Shown here in pieces: positions 15,121 through 57,664 of a stretch of 64,000 nucleotides of DNA; position 1 is the stretch's first letter, and every line of letters starts with the position of its first letter. The stretch spans positions 72,001-136,000 of the forward strand of contig JAXRKP010000388.1 of NCBI GenBank assembly GCA_037039925.1, given 5' to 3'. Made by a program: the position numbers and the translations under genes. The stretch is from Doris montereyensis (lineage: Eukaryota; Mollusca; Gastropoda; Nudibranchia; Dorididae). A model generated the notes under the pieces. It made no database searches. It had not been told where the DNA came from and was given only the letters and a program-made list of their open reading frames with translations.

Positions 15121-15371
15121 TTAAGATAATCTTTCGCCAAGATTCCCTGTCCTGACATTTTCTGTCTCCGTCCAAAACTGTTAAATTTCTATTCTTCAAT
15201 CCCTCTTTTATACATTCTTCTCACTTTCTCCGAGGTGTGCCTTTAGGTCTTTTACCTTGGGTTTTAGCACTCTATACTGATTTAGCTATTTTATAATTGT
15301 TCATTCTGTTTACATGCCGAAATAACATTAATTTCTTAGTTTTTACGCCATCTGCTTTGGTTTGATCTGTT
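15121..15371 (-). mobile_element. LINE 3'-end fragment
   Basis: This segment aligns along its length with the 3' part of the minus-strand LINE at 61,374-62,629. Shared blocks include GGTTAAGAT, TTTCTATTCTTCAAT and GCCATCTGCTTTGGTTTGAT. It carries about 100 bp (15,225-15,330) that the other copy lacks. In minus orientation its 3' end points at the 46/50-bp satellite. Its right edge is truncated against the 40-bp satellite. No intact ORF remains. Confidence 0.8.
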
Positions 15372-15942
15372 ATTGTTCTGAATAGACATATCTGTCCTGT
15401 CAAACCTTGGTTCAAATATCAAGAGCCATACTGTCCTCGTCAAAACCCATTTACATACCAATAGACATATATGTCCTTGTCAAACTCAATTAACATACTA
15501 ATAGACATATCTGTCCTTGTCAAACTCCATTAACATAATAATAGACATATCTGTCCTTGTCAAACTCCATTTACATACTAATAGACATACCTGTCTTTGT
15601 CAAAGCCAATCCGCATATGAATAGACATATCGGTCTTTGTCAAACCCCATTTACATACCAATAGACATATCTGTCTTTTTCAAAGCCAATCCGCATACGA
15701 ATAGACCTATATGTCCTTGTCAAACCCCTTCCACATACCAATAGACATATATGTCTTTGTCAAAGCCCAAGTCACATACTAATAGACATATATATCGTTG
15801 TCAAAACCCATCCACATACAAATACACATATGTGTCTTTGCCAAAGACCCATCAACGTACTATTACACATATCTGTCTTTATCAAACCCATCCACATACC
15901 AGTATACATATATGTATTTGTCAAACCCCGATCCACATACCA

Positions 15943-16146
<204 letters not shown>

Positions 16147-16777
16147 CCTTGTCAAACCCCATTCAAAAACCAATAGACATATCAATCCTTGTTAAACCCC
16201 ATTCACACACCAATAGACATATGTCTCCTTGTTAAACCCCATCCACACAAAAATAGACATAGGTATCCTTGTTAAACCCCATCCACATACCAATAGTCAT
16301 ATCAGTAATTGTCAAACCCCATTCACATACCAATAGACATATCAATTCTTGCCAAACTCCATCTGCATACCAATAGATATATATGTATCTTTGTAAACTC
16401 CATCCACATACCAATAGACAGATCAGTCCTTGTCAAACCTCATCCACATACCAATAGACAGATATGTCATTGTCAAACCCCATCCACATACCAATAAACA
16501 TATATGTCCTTCTCAAACCCCATCCACATACCAATAAACATATCTGTTCTTGTCAAACTCCATCCACATACCAATAGACAGATCTGTCCTTGTCAAAACT
16601 CATCCATACACCAATAGACATACCTGTCCTTGTCAAACCCCATCCATGCACCAATAGACATACCTGTCCTTGTCAAACCCCATCCATACACCAATAGACA
16701 TCTCAGTCCTCGTCAAACCCCATCCACATATCAATGGACATGTATGTGTCTTTCTCAAACCCCATCCGCAGCCACTA

Positions 16778-16780
<3 letters not shown>

Positions 16781-16872
<92 letters not shown>
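16781..16872. repeat. (AT)n microsatellite inside the 40-bp satellite
   Basis: About 90 bp of AT dinucleotide beginning after CACTAGACAT of one unit; the following unit resumes with TCCTTGTCAAACC. Confidence 0.95.
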
Positions 16873-16875
<3 letters not shown>

Positions 16876-17232
16876 GTATATCCTTGTCAAACCCCATCAA
16901 CATACCAATAGACATACCTATCCTTGTCAAACCCCATCCACATACCAATAGACATATCAGTCCTTGTCAAACCCCAACCATATACCAATAGACATATCAG
17001 TCCTTGTCAAACCCCATCCACATACCAATGGACATATCTGGCCTTGTCAAACCCCATCCATACACCAAAAGACATACCTGTTCTTGTCAAACCCCATCCA
17101 CATACCAATAGACATACCTGTCCTTGTCAAACTCCATCCACATACCAATAGACATACCTGTCCTTGTCAAACGCCATCCATATATCAATAGACATATATA
17201 TATGCTCGTCAAATCCCATGCACATACCAATA

Positions 17233-17351
<119 letters not shown>

Positions 17352-17422
17352 TCGTCAAATCCCATCCACATACCAATAGACATATATAAATAGGCTCGTC
17401 AAATCCCATCCACATACCAATA

Positions 17423-17463
<41 letters not shown>

Positions 17464-17529
17464 TCGTCAAATCCATCCACATACCAATAGACATACCTGT
17501 CCTTGTCAAACGCCAACCATATACCAATA

Positions 17530-17575
<46 letters not shown>

Positions 17576-17645
17576 TGTCAAATCCCATGCACATACCAAT
17601 AGACATATATATATCTGCTCGTCAAATCCCATCCACATACCAATA

Positions 17646-17735
<90 letters not shown>
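17646..17735. repeat. (AT)n microsatellite inside the 40-bp satellite
   Basis: About 90 bp of AT after AATAGACAT. Shorter tracts at the same unit position lie at 17,426-17,461, 17,532-17,571 and 17,767-17,783. Confidence 0.95.
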
Positions 17736-17738
<3 letters not shown>

Positions 17739-19380
17739 TCACAAACCCCATCCACATACCAATAAAACATATATATATATATATGCTCGTTAAATCCATC
17801 CATATACCAATAGACATATATCAGTCATTGTCAAATCCCATCCACATACCAATAGACATGTATCAGTCCTTGTCAAACCCCATCCACATACCAATAGACA
17901 TATCTGTTCTTTTCAAATCCCATCCACATACCAATAGACATATCTGTTCTTGTCAAACCCCATCCACATACCAATAGACATATTTGTCCTTGTCAAACTC
18001 CATTCACATACCAATAGACATATTAGTCCTTGTCAAACCCCATCCACATACCAATAGACATATCTATCCTTGTCAAACTCCATCCATATACCAATAAACA
18101 TATCAGTCCTTGTTAAACCCCATCCACATACCAATAGACATATCTATCCTTGTCAAACCCCATCCATATACCAATAAACATATCAGTCCTTGTCAAACCC
18201 CATCCATACACTAATAGACATATCAGTCCTTGTCAAACCTCATCCACATACCAATAGACATAGCAGTCCTTGTTAAACCCCATCCATACACCAATAGACA
18301 TACCTGTCCTTGTCAAACCTCACCCACATATCAATAGACATATCTGTCCTTGTCAAAACCCCATTCACATACCAATAAACATATCTGTCCTTGTCAAACC
18401 CCATCCACATGTCAAGAGACATATCAGCCCTTGTCTAACCTCATCCACTTACCAATAGACATATCAGCCCTTGTCAAACGTCATCCACATACCAATAGAT
18501 ATATTTCCTTGTCAAACCCCATCCACATACCAATAGACAGATATGTCCTTGTCAAACCCCCTGCATATACCTATAGACAGATCTGTCCGTGTCAAACTCC
18601 ATCCACATACCAATAGATATCTCTGTTCTTGTCAAACCCCATGCACATACCAATAGAAATATATGTCCTTGTCAAACCCCATCCACATACCAATAGAAAT
18701 ATATGTCCTTGTCAAACCCCATCCACATACCAATAGAAATATATGTCCTTGTCAAACCCCATCCACATACCAATAGAAATATATGTCCTTGTCAAACCCC
18801 ATCCACATACCAATAGAAATATCAGTCCTTGTCAAACCCCATCCACATACCAATAGGAAATATATGTCCTTGTCAAACCTGATCCACAAACCAATAGACA
18901 GATATGTCCTTGTCAAACCTCAACCACATATCAATAGAGAGATATGTCCTTGTCAAACCCCATCCATACACCAATAGACATATATGTCCTTGTCAAACCC
19001 CATCCACACACCAATAGACAGATCTGCCCTTGTTAAACCCCATCCACATACCAACAGAAATATATGCCCTTGTTAAACCTCATCCATACACCAATAGACA
19101 TATCTGTTCTTGTCAAACCCCATCCACATACCAATAGACATATCTGTCCTTGTCAAACCCCATCCACATACCAATAGACATATATGTCTTTGTCAAACCT
19201 CATCCATACACCAATAGACAGATCTGCCCTTGTTAAACCCCATCCACATACCAATAGACATATATGTCCTTGTCAAACCCCATCCATACACCAATAGACA
19301 TATATGTCCTTGTCAAACCCCATCCACATACCAATAGACATATCTGTCCTTGTCAAACCCCATCCATATACCAATAGACA

Positions 19381-19870
19381 TCTCTACCCTCTTCAAACCC
19401 TCCTCCACACACTAATAGACGTCTCTACCCTCTTCAAACCCTCCTTCACACACTAATAGACATCTCTACCCTCTTCAAACCCTCCTTCACACATTAATAG
19501 ACATCTCTACCCTCGCCACACCTTCGTCCACACACTAACAGACATCTCTACCCTCTTTAAACACTCCTCCATACACTAATGTATCAAACCCTCCTCCATA
19601 CATAATAGACATCTCCCTCTTCAAACCCTCCTCCATACACTAATAGACATCTCTATCCTCTTCAAACCCTCCTCCATACACTAATAGACATCTCTATCCT
19701 CTTCAAACCCTCCTCCATACACTACTAGATATATGCCCTCTTCAAACCCTCCTCCATACACTAATAGACATCTGTACCCTCTTCAAACCCTCCTTCACAC
19801 ACTAATAGACATTTCTACCCTCGCCAAACCTTCGTCCACACACTAGTAGACATCTCTACCCTTTTAAAAC
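19381..19870. repeat. Pyrimidine-rich derivative of the 40-bp satellite
   Basis: About 12 units, still about 40 bp: CCTCCATACACTAATAGACA then TCTCTACCCTCTTCAAACCC. It keeps the AATAGACAT and CAAACCC landmarks of the preceding array but replaces CTGTCCTTGT by CTACCCTCTT. The switch at about 19,380 is abrupt. Confidence 0.88.
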
Positions 19871-20118
19871 CCTCGTTTCCCCTCATCCTCATCCAATCAA
19901 ACCACCGCGTGTTTTCAGTGCTGGCCACATGACGGCAATGAAAATAGGCATAACAAACGGCCCAACAGTATGCATTGCTATCAACACACCGCCGTGCGCC
20001 AATTAACGGCTTGGTTTGCAAGTTGCGACGGCATCAAAAGTGATCGACGGGGAAGACACTTGGCTCAAGGCATATTGAAATAGCGATTGTACTGTAGGCG
20101 TGTGTATTTTAATGTGTT

Positions 20119-20151
20119 TAGGGAGAGAGAGAGAGAGAGAGAAGAAGAAGA

Positions 20152-20235
<84 letters not shown>

Positions 20236-20291
20236 GAGAGACAGAGAGACAGACAGACAGAGAGAGATGGAGAGAGAGAGAGAGCGAGAGA

Positions 20292-20369
<78 letters not shown>
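20119..20369. repeat. (GA)n microsatellite with GACA steps
   Basis: About 250 bp of AG dinucleotide on the plus strand with a short GAAGAAGAA stretch near 20,140 and GACAGACAGACA near 20,218-20,260. Between it and the satellite, 19,871-20,118 is unique-looking sequence with no supported gene. Confidence 0.95.
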
Positions 20370-20373
<4 letters not shown>

Positions 20374-20590
20374 GACATACACACCAACTGAAAGACAAAG
20401 TGAATATGTGACGGAGGTCTAATGTTTATATAATAACGTCAGTTGAATGTGTATTGATATTCAAGGTTTTACGAGGCCAAATGGACTAAACTCCTGTCTC
20501 TTTTTGTGATGGGTTGTTTGAGGCAATGGTATAGGGAGGGGAGGGCGGAGGGGGCAGGGGTGGGGTGGGATAATTGTCCTTTATCGGAGC

Positions 20591-21186
20591 ATCTCTAAGT
20601 GTGGGCGTGAAGTATACAGGGTCTGTCTCTTAGTGTGGGCGTGAGTTATACAGGGTCTGTCTCTAGGTGTGGGCGTGAAGTATACATGATCTGTCTCTAA
20701 GTGTGGGCGTGAAGTATCAGGGTCTGTATCTAAGTGTGGGTGTGAATGCTATGCATGATCTGTCTCTAAGTGTGAACGTGAAGTATACAGGGTCTGTCTC
20801 TAAGTGTGGGTGTGAAGTATACATGATCTGTATCTAAGTGTGGGTGTGAAGTATACAGGGTCTGTCTCTAAGTGTGGGTGTGAAGTATACATGATCTGTC
20901 TCTAAGTGTGGGTGTGAAGTATACATGATCTGTCTCTAAGTGTGGGTGTGAAGTATACATGATCTGTCTCTAAGTGTGGGGTGTGAAGTATACATGATCT
21001 GTCTCTAAGTGTGAACGTGAAGTATACATGATCTGTCTCTAAGTGTGGGTGTGAAGTATACATGATCTGTCTCTAAGTGGGGGTGTGAAGTATACATGAT
21101 ATGTCTCTAAGGGTGGGTGTGAAGTATACATGATCTGTCTCTCTAAGTGTGGGTGTGAAGTATACATGATCTGTCTCTAAGTGTGG
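20591..21186. repeat. 34-bp minisatellite upstream of SMG8
   Basis: About 17 units of 34 bp: GTGTGGGTGTGAAGTATACA then TGATCTGTCTCTAA. Early units read CAGGGTCTGTC in place of CATGATCTGTC. It ends about 350 bp before the SMG8 start codon, so it lies in the presumed 5' flank. Confidence 0.92.
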
Positions 21187-21227
21187 CACAGAGGATTGTA
21201 ATCTGAACACGGACATCCTTTTCATCG

Positions 21228-21345
21228 TCCGTCTCCATGTCAATCCACTTGTCTGGACCAGTGAAAACTTTTCAACCTGCCAAGGCTTGAACCCACGACC
21301 TATTATTTGAGAGGCCGACACTTTGCTTCTGACCACAGCCCCCCC
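21228..21345 (-). mobile_element. tRNA-derived SINE, family 3 (partial)
   Basis: On the minus strand a tRNA-like head contains a box B-like GTGGGTTCAAGCC and the segment GTGTCGGCCTCTCA. The same segments, also on the minus strand, occur at 29,573-29,760. The copy is degraded and lies just upstream of SMG8. Confidence 0.5.
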
Positions 21346-21533
21346 CCAGTAACAAGCTCATATATCTAACATGGCACAACAAAATTCGAAAATTATTTTC
21401 AACCGTCGGGGCTTCAAAGGCTGACACTTGCTTCCAAACCTCTGAGCCTCAGAGGGTGATGCACGGTTATCAAAGGCATCTGTATCGTTCTTCCGTGAAC
21501 TTCGACACAATCCTACTTCCTACCGTTACCAAA

Positions 21534-51541
<30,008 letters not shown>

Positions 51542-51595
51542 TAGCGAGCAGGATGTTGGTAAACTTGACTAAATCTGGAATCCAATGTTTCAGCT

Positions 51596-52690
51596 GGAGT
51601 CAACGACATCAGCTGAGCTTTCCATCTGGAGTCAACAAGGTTAACCTGACCTTGCCATCTGGAGTCAACAAGGTTAACCTGACCTTGCCAGCTGGAGTCG
51701 ACAAGGTTAACCTGACCTTGCCAGCTGGAGTCGACAAGGTTAACCTGACCTTGCCAGCTGGAGTCAACCAGTGTCCTTGCCAGCTGAGTCTAGAAAGTTA
51801 ACCTGAGCTTGCCAGGTGGAGTCAATCAATCTAGGCTTGCAGCTGGAATCATTCAATCTAAACGAGCTTGCCAGATGGGGTCAATCTAAGCTTGCCAGAT
51901 GGGGTCAATCTAACTTCTAAGCTTGCCAGCAGGAATCAGTAAAGTTAAGCTGAGCTTGCCAGGTGGAGTCAATTAATCTAAGCTTGCAGCTGGAATCAAA
52001 AAGATAACAGCTTGCAGCTAGAGTCATTCAATCTTAACTTGAGCTTGCCAGCTAGAGTCATTCATTCAATCTGACTCCTAAGCTTGCAGCTGGAGTCAAA
52101 AAGATACCAGCTTGCCAGCTAGAGTTGTTCATTTAATTTGACTCCTGAGCTTGCATCTGGAATAAATAAGATAACAGCTTGCCGGCTAGAGTCATTCATT
52201 CAATGTGACTCCTGGAGTTAAAAAGATAAAACCTGAGCTTGCAGCTGAAGTCAAAAAGATAAAAACCTGAGCTTGCAGCTGGAGTCAAAAAGATCAAATC
52301 TGAGCTTGCAGCTGAGTCATTCAATCTGAGCTTGCCAGTTGGAATCACAAGGTCCATGTCAACATGAGCGTGTCAGTTGGAGTCAACAAAAGGTCAACTT
52401 GAATGTACCAGCTGAAGTCACTCAACCGGAGATTGACAGTTGGACTTGCAGTCAACCTAAACTTGCACGGAGTAAATAAGGTCAACCGGAGCTTGTCTGT
52501 CAAAGTCAAGAAGGTCAACCTGACAAGTCAAGAAGATCAACTTGAGCGTATCTGTCAACGTCAAGAAAGTTAACCTAAACTTGTCTGTCAAAGTCAAGAA
52601 GGTCAACTTGAGCTTATCTGTCAAAGTCAAGAAGGTCAACTTGAGCTTGACTGTCAAAAGTCAAGAAGGTCAGCCTGAGCTTGCCAGTGT
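51596..52690. repeat. Degenerate 33-bp minisatellite after the SMG8 stop
   Basis: About 33 units based on CTTGCCAGCTGGAGTC plus AACAAGGTTAACCTGAC. The first five (51,610-51,770) are near-identical; later ones shorten and drift, and the last block (52,480-52,690) reads CTGTCAAAGTCAAGAAGGTC. The array starts about 55 bp after the stop codon, so it probably lies in the 3' UTR. An AATAAA at 52,161 sits within it. Confidence 0.88.
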
Positions 52691-52887
52691 GCTGAAATGT
52701 GTGTTTTTTACACAGGCACACAAAGCTTATAGTCCTAACAAAAAGGCTTTTAAATAATTCAAGTATCTTTATCCCCAAGTCCTTTGTGTCATTTGATTAT
52801 CTCACTACATTTCTCATTTCTATTTCATATAACGGTCAATAGTAGATATCTATAGTAAATAGTATTACAATTACATGTATATATAAA

Positions 52888-53068
52888 ACTCCCAATCCCA
52901 AGCTAGCACTTGTACCCATTTGCACCTGGGTTGAGTGGAGAAAATGCTGTTAAGTTTCTTTCCTAAGGATCACAGCTTAGGACCTAGCTTTCCCAGGATT
53001 CGAACTCGGGACCTCATGATCCCCAATACGGCAGCATAACCGCCGCAGGCCGACGCCACAAAGGCAAG
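52888..53068 (-). mobile_element. tRNA-derived SINE, family 1, truncated
   Basis: On the minus strand: head with GGATCATGAGGTCCC and box B-like GAGTTCGAATCC, then CCCAAGCTAGCACTTG read on the plus strand. The 3' part is missing. Confidence 0.78.
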
Positions 53069-53385
53069 GTATTTTAACTCCTGAGAGTGACAAGGAAGGG
53101 TGTTGTCAAGATGGTAGTGTTAACTGTTGGTACAATTACAAACATATAAATCTGTTTGATAATGATAGGCAACTGTGCCCCAAGGAGTTGAGGATTATGA
53201 ATAAAAGTGTCTGCCGGGAGGTAAATGGTTTGAAATTTGAAGTAATAAAAAAACCCAGCGATCTTACCCCTGGGCAGGAATGCAGTACAGACTATAAATC
53301 CATTGTCTTTTTTTTTACACTGATCCATATTATTTGAGATTCAGTGAGATGGGGATATTTCCAATCTATACAAGTAAATGTAAGC

Positions 53386-53690
53386 AAGGCGAAGTTCCTT
53401 CAAAGCCATTATGGCCTAGAGAGCCGGAGCTTATCCCGGTTTCTATAGCGTGAAGCAGAACAGGTGATAATAATCACCTTCCGGACAGGACACTAGTCTG
53501 ACACAGGTTTTTACTTCTAAGCTAATGCTTGTACATGTACCCATTTACACATGCGTAAAGTGGGGAAAATGCGTGTTAAAGAGAGTATTTTCCAAAGGAA
53601 CACAACATTCGACCTAGCTTTGTCAGGATGCAAACTCGAACCTCATGATCGCCAGTCCGGCAGTCTTGCCACCACACCGCACTGTATGTT
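53386..53690 (-). mobile_element. tRNA-derived SINE, family 1, near full length
   Basis: Minus-strand copy: head with GATCATGAGGTTCGAGTTTG, GTTGTGTTCCTTTGGAAAA, and the 3' part GGCCATAATGGCTTTGAAGG (one letter differs between copies). Plus-strand start GAAGTTCCTTCAAAGCC is the reverse of its tail. Confidence 0.82.
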
Positions 53691-53699
53691 AACACGAAG

Positions 53700-55770
53700 C
53701 TAATAAGTCCACAAAACTTGATGATGCTGGTACTAGTGTAAGTGGTGGCAGGCTTGAATGTCCAAACCGTACATTTCTACTTTGAGTATGAGTGATATGC
53801 TTTGAAATTTATTGATTATATTTATTTATTGATATTTTGGAAACTTCAATTGATCCAGAATATCCTCATCGTTTTTATGTGACTCTATTATATTAATTTA
53901 TTCATTTCAATGGCATAGATCATGCGCCATACTATAGTAATAAAACAAAGTGAATAAGATGTACGTAGCAGGAGCTGATGGCAAATTGTTTATTTAGTCA
54001 TTTATGTTATGATGTTTCACCTCCCCTAAAAGTGAATGCATTACAAATTACATGTATTATGATGTATAGCTGTGCATAGTAATTATGAAGAAATGTTTCT
54101 TGTGGACTTTATTGAAATTAGACAACAAATTGTCCAAATATTAAATGTTCCGTTTCTTGATATTTATAAATTACTAGTGTAACTGTAAGTTTATTAAATT
54201 GTTCCAGTATTTGATTGAAACTGAAAGAGTCTTTTGTCCTTTCATCTGTTGTTATGTGTGCAACTGTAACAGAATTAGCATTTGATGTATTGTGTATCTG
54301 AATACTTATCATTATCAGCATAAGGGTTTTACATGTTTGAATGGCTACCTTCTACTAGTACTACCTGCTTCTTTTGTCTACTTTGGCGACGTTGTGTAAT
54401 GTCACTTATTGTGTCATTTGTCACTTTTGACTTCATTCCATGGTGACTTCTACGAAATAAAAAAATGAAAAAAACCGGATCACACTGAACGACCTGATGT
54501 TGTTGTTGTTGTTACTGATCCAGCAATGCTCTGGCATGATTTGTCCTTCGGCTCAATGCCATGTAATGATATCTGCAGGTGTTTTCCATCAGTCGCTTCC
54601 ATGAATCCGTCAGCCCCCCGTGAGCGAGCCACAGAGGGTATATGACAGCACCGAAATGCTGGTTTATTATCGAGGTTGTCTCCTCTAGATCCATTGGGTT
54701 TTGTTCCTGGGCCGTGTGGTCTATTATTATTATTATAGGTCAACAGAGGTCACCTCGTGAAGGGTGTACCTCTTCAGTCATGCACATAGAGTGGTTGGCC
54801 AGACCAAGGGAATTACTGCAATAGCACTCCACCAAGGCTAGGTCCGGAGGTAACTAAGGAGAACAGTACCATTGCTCTACTTCCCAGATACCTTAACATC
54901 TATGCCCCTGAGCTCCTGCCCTTAACCCCGAACGACCCGATAGAATGGAGCTTCTTAGCTAAAATCTGAGTAGTAGATAAATATGGATTTATATAGTCCA
55001 TATCCTGGCACAGGTGCAGACTAACTGACTGTAGCCTACATCATTTATCCCCCAGAAGACTATTTCATTCAGTCCTCAACTCCCTTAGACTGGAGCATAT
55101 ATGATACAATACAGCAGCCTGTAAGGCGCTTCATACTAACACCCCAACAAGATATTTATCTGTCTATAGATAGGTACCTTTTCACACCCAAGTCAAGTGA
55201 GTAAAAAAGAGTGAAATATCTTTTCTAAGAGTGCAACACTGTGGGGAGAACATAGGGTTTGAACACAAAGTGTCGTTGTGATATTACAAGCTCACAGCAC
55301 CACGGACTACGGTTTCACTACAACACTATACCTAAAATTAGAATCCTAAGTACATTTGTAGCGAATTCTCGATCTCTAGTGACGTGTTTAATTAACTGTC
55401 ATCACAAAACTATGTCCTCACTGAGACAATGTTACTAACATACAAACAACAACTAGCTGCTTACATATGAACATGTAGTGATTATCGCAGTAGGTATGAG
55501 TAAACACTGAAAGATTGGAGAAAAAATTAATCGTAATATTTTAGATTTTTAACGTTCTAAAAATATTACAATTTTGTTGTCCTTTCTTTAACGTTCAATC
55601 CATCCTCTATGATTGATTCAAATTTCGTGTAGTGACCTAAAAAGAGCTATGTCTTTGACCCCCCCCCCCCTTCCATAAATTCAGTTATTTCGACTTGCTT
55701 CAGGTAAAATTTGAAGTACATGCAGTTTAAAAAGTCAATATATAAATAATACTAGTGACATTATGAAAGC
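53700..55770. other. Intergenic region between SMG8 and DDX19
   Basis: No gene supported. Short ORFs (for example 54,480-54,743 minus) show no domain. 54,480-54,960 has the mixed composition of an old mobile element and holds GTTGTTGTTGTTGTT and TATTATTATTAT runs, but I could not classify it. 55,660-55,670 is a C run. Confidence 0.5.
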
Positions 55771-55794
55771 CTTTTTTTTCTATCAAGAAATTTG

Positions 55795-55800
55795 TTTATT
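55795..55800 (-). promoter_or_regulatory. Candidate polyadenylation signal of DDX19
   Basis: AATAAA on the minus strand, the first such hexamer downstream of the DDX19 stop at 56,401. It implies a 3' UTR of about 620 bases ending near 55,775. Confidence 0.45.
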
Positions 55801-56400
55801 ATTATTACATTTCATAAGATTAAGAGGCATGAAAGGGTCATACAAAAAAAGTTAGTTCTCTGTTGTCCCATTCCCAACTTTCATCCAGATACATGTCATG
55901 TACTAAAAAAACCCATTCGATTCTCACATCATCAAATCATACATACATGATTTTCCACAGCTCCACTCACACTTTGAAACCAAACAGAGAATTCATTGTT
56001 AAAACAAGACAACAGAGTTGGGTGGGAGCCTCAAGACAACATAATGTTACACAACATACTATTACTACTAGCATCCTTTAAAAATGAGTCCTTTGTCTGA
56101 CATGATCAGTAATCTGTACATTTTAATTAATATGCACATGACTTACAAAGTCAATGCTTAAAATTATAAATAATCTACATTCAAAAGTTGTTAAAATAGT
56201 CAAATAATCTACAGATTTGAATGTACATGACATAAAATGCTCAAAATTAAAAACACATACAATCAAATATCTAAATTTTGATAATAGTTTGCTAACCAAT
56301 GATTAAATAAAATTTATAAAAAAAAAGCAACAAAGAAACAAAAATTAACATTTAACAGCCTCTGTAAATGTCACATGCCCTGTCCAGGCTAGCAAGCAGC

Positions 56401-56462
56401 TCAAGAACTGATCTTTTCTATTTCATCAAGGTCATCGGCATCAAGTTTGAAAATATTTCTTC
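56401..56462 (-). CDS. DDX19: DDX19 last exon
   Basis: Encodes [19 protein letters not shown] and TGA, matching human [16 protein letters not shown]. Acceptor TTTTACAG. It is separated from the preceding exon by an intron holding the 72-bp repeat and a TIR element. Confidence 0.95.
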
Positions 56463-57629
56463 CTGTAAAACAATTTTGTAGAGATAAAGAAACAATAGCA
56501 TAAAAATAAAATAAAAGTTGAAATTCAAGTTTGAAATATCCTTAACTTGAAATACCAACAAGCAAAAATCCTTCTAGAAGGAAATTGAAATGTTCATATA
56601 GATTCTACTCATCAGGGATGGATAATACAAATCAGCAAATCCCTTTCCAACTCATAGACTACCATTGGTGCACGGATGCGATCACGCTACATTTACGCAA
56701 TACTACAACAATGGCCGCACATGTGCGATCATTACGTCGCCATGCCATAACTATAGAAAGATTGCGTTATGGAGCATTTTCTAGGCTTATTATTCTACTT
56801 CGCTTCTTACTGGAATGAGCTCTCTAGCGGAAAGTTTAATTTTTTTAATGATTTTTTTTACTCTGGCAGTGCAAGCCTTCAACTTAACCCACAACACAAC
56901 TACCGCCACTAGTACTACAAGTAGATCTACAAGTCAGAAACAGCGTAGACCGCAATGTTTTCAATCAGTTTACCAGCTCATTGTTTTCCAATCATTTTCA
57001 TTATCTGACATCTATTTATTGATGGAAAAAGTGAATGGTGTCTTTTTTCACCCAAAAATATTTTTAGCTTCTCAATTTCAGCCTTTCACTCATCCCTACC
57101 CAGACAAACTAATGACACATAGCCGATTTTTATTGGTGCCAATATATAGTTTGATCTCTTATTCTTATGAACACTGTTCAAAAAATGAAGAGAAAATAAT
57201 AACAAATAAAAAGTAACACATTTTTTAAACCACCCTACTTTTTTGGGTACTCATGCCATAATCTTGTGTCGGACCTTGGGTAGTCTATGAGTTAATAGGT
57301 ATGAATTTGGAATAACAGAATGGAAAGTGACGCACATAATTTAGATCTACGTGATCAGCTACATTGGCTGAAACTCCCCAGAGGTGGCCATAATAATAAT
57401 AAAAATGATAATATTAATAATAATAATCAGGGTTGACCTGTCCGTTGATAGACATTTATTGCATTATTGCCTTTCTTTCAACTTTGATTGGCACAAACAA
57501 TTTTATCTCCTAGAGAGACCGAATCGGTCTAATCCTTTGAAGTTTTTACGTACTACCCTGGTCTGCCTACAACAATTGCGATTATTCGATCTCCCAAGGG
57601 GTGGATTCTTAGACTGCAACTACTGTAAT

Positions 57630-57664
<35 letters not shown>

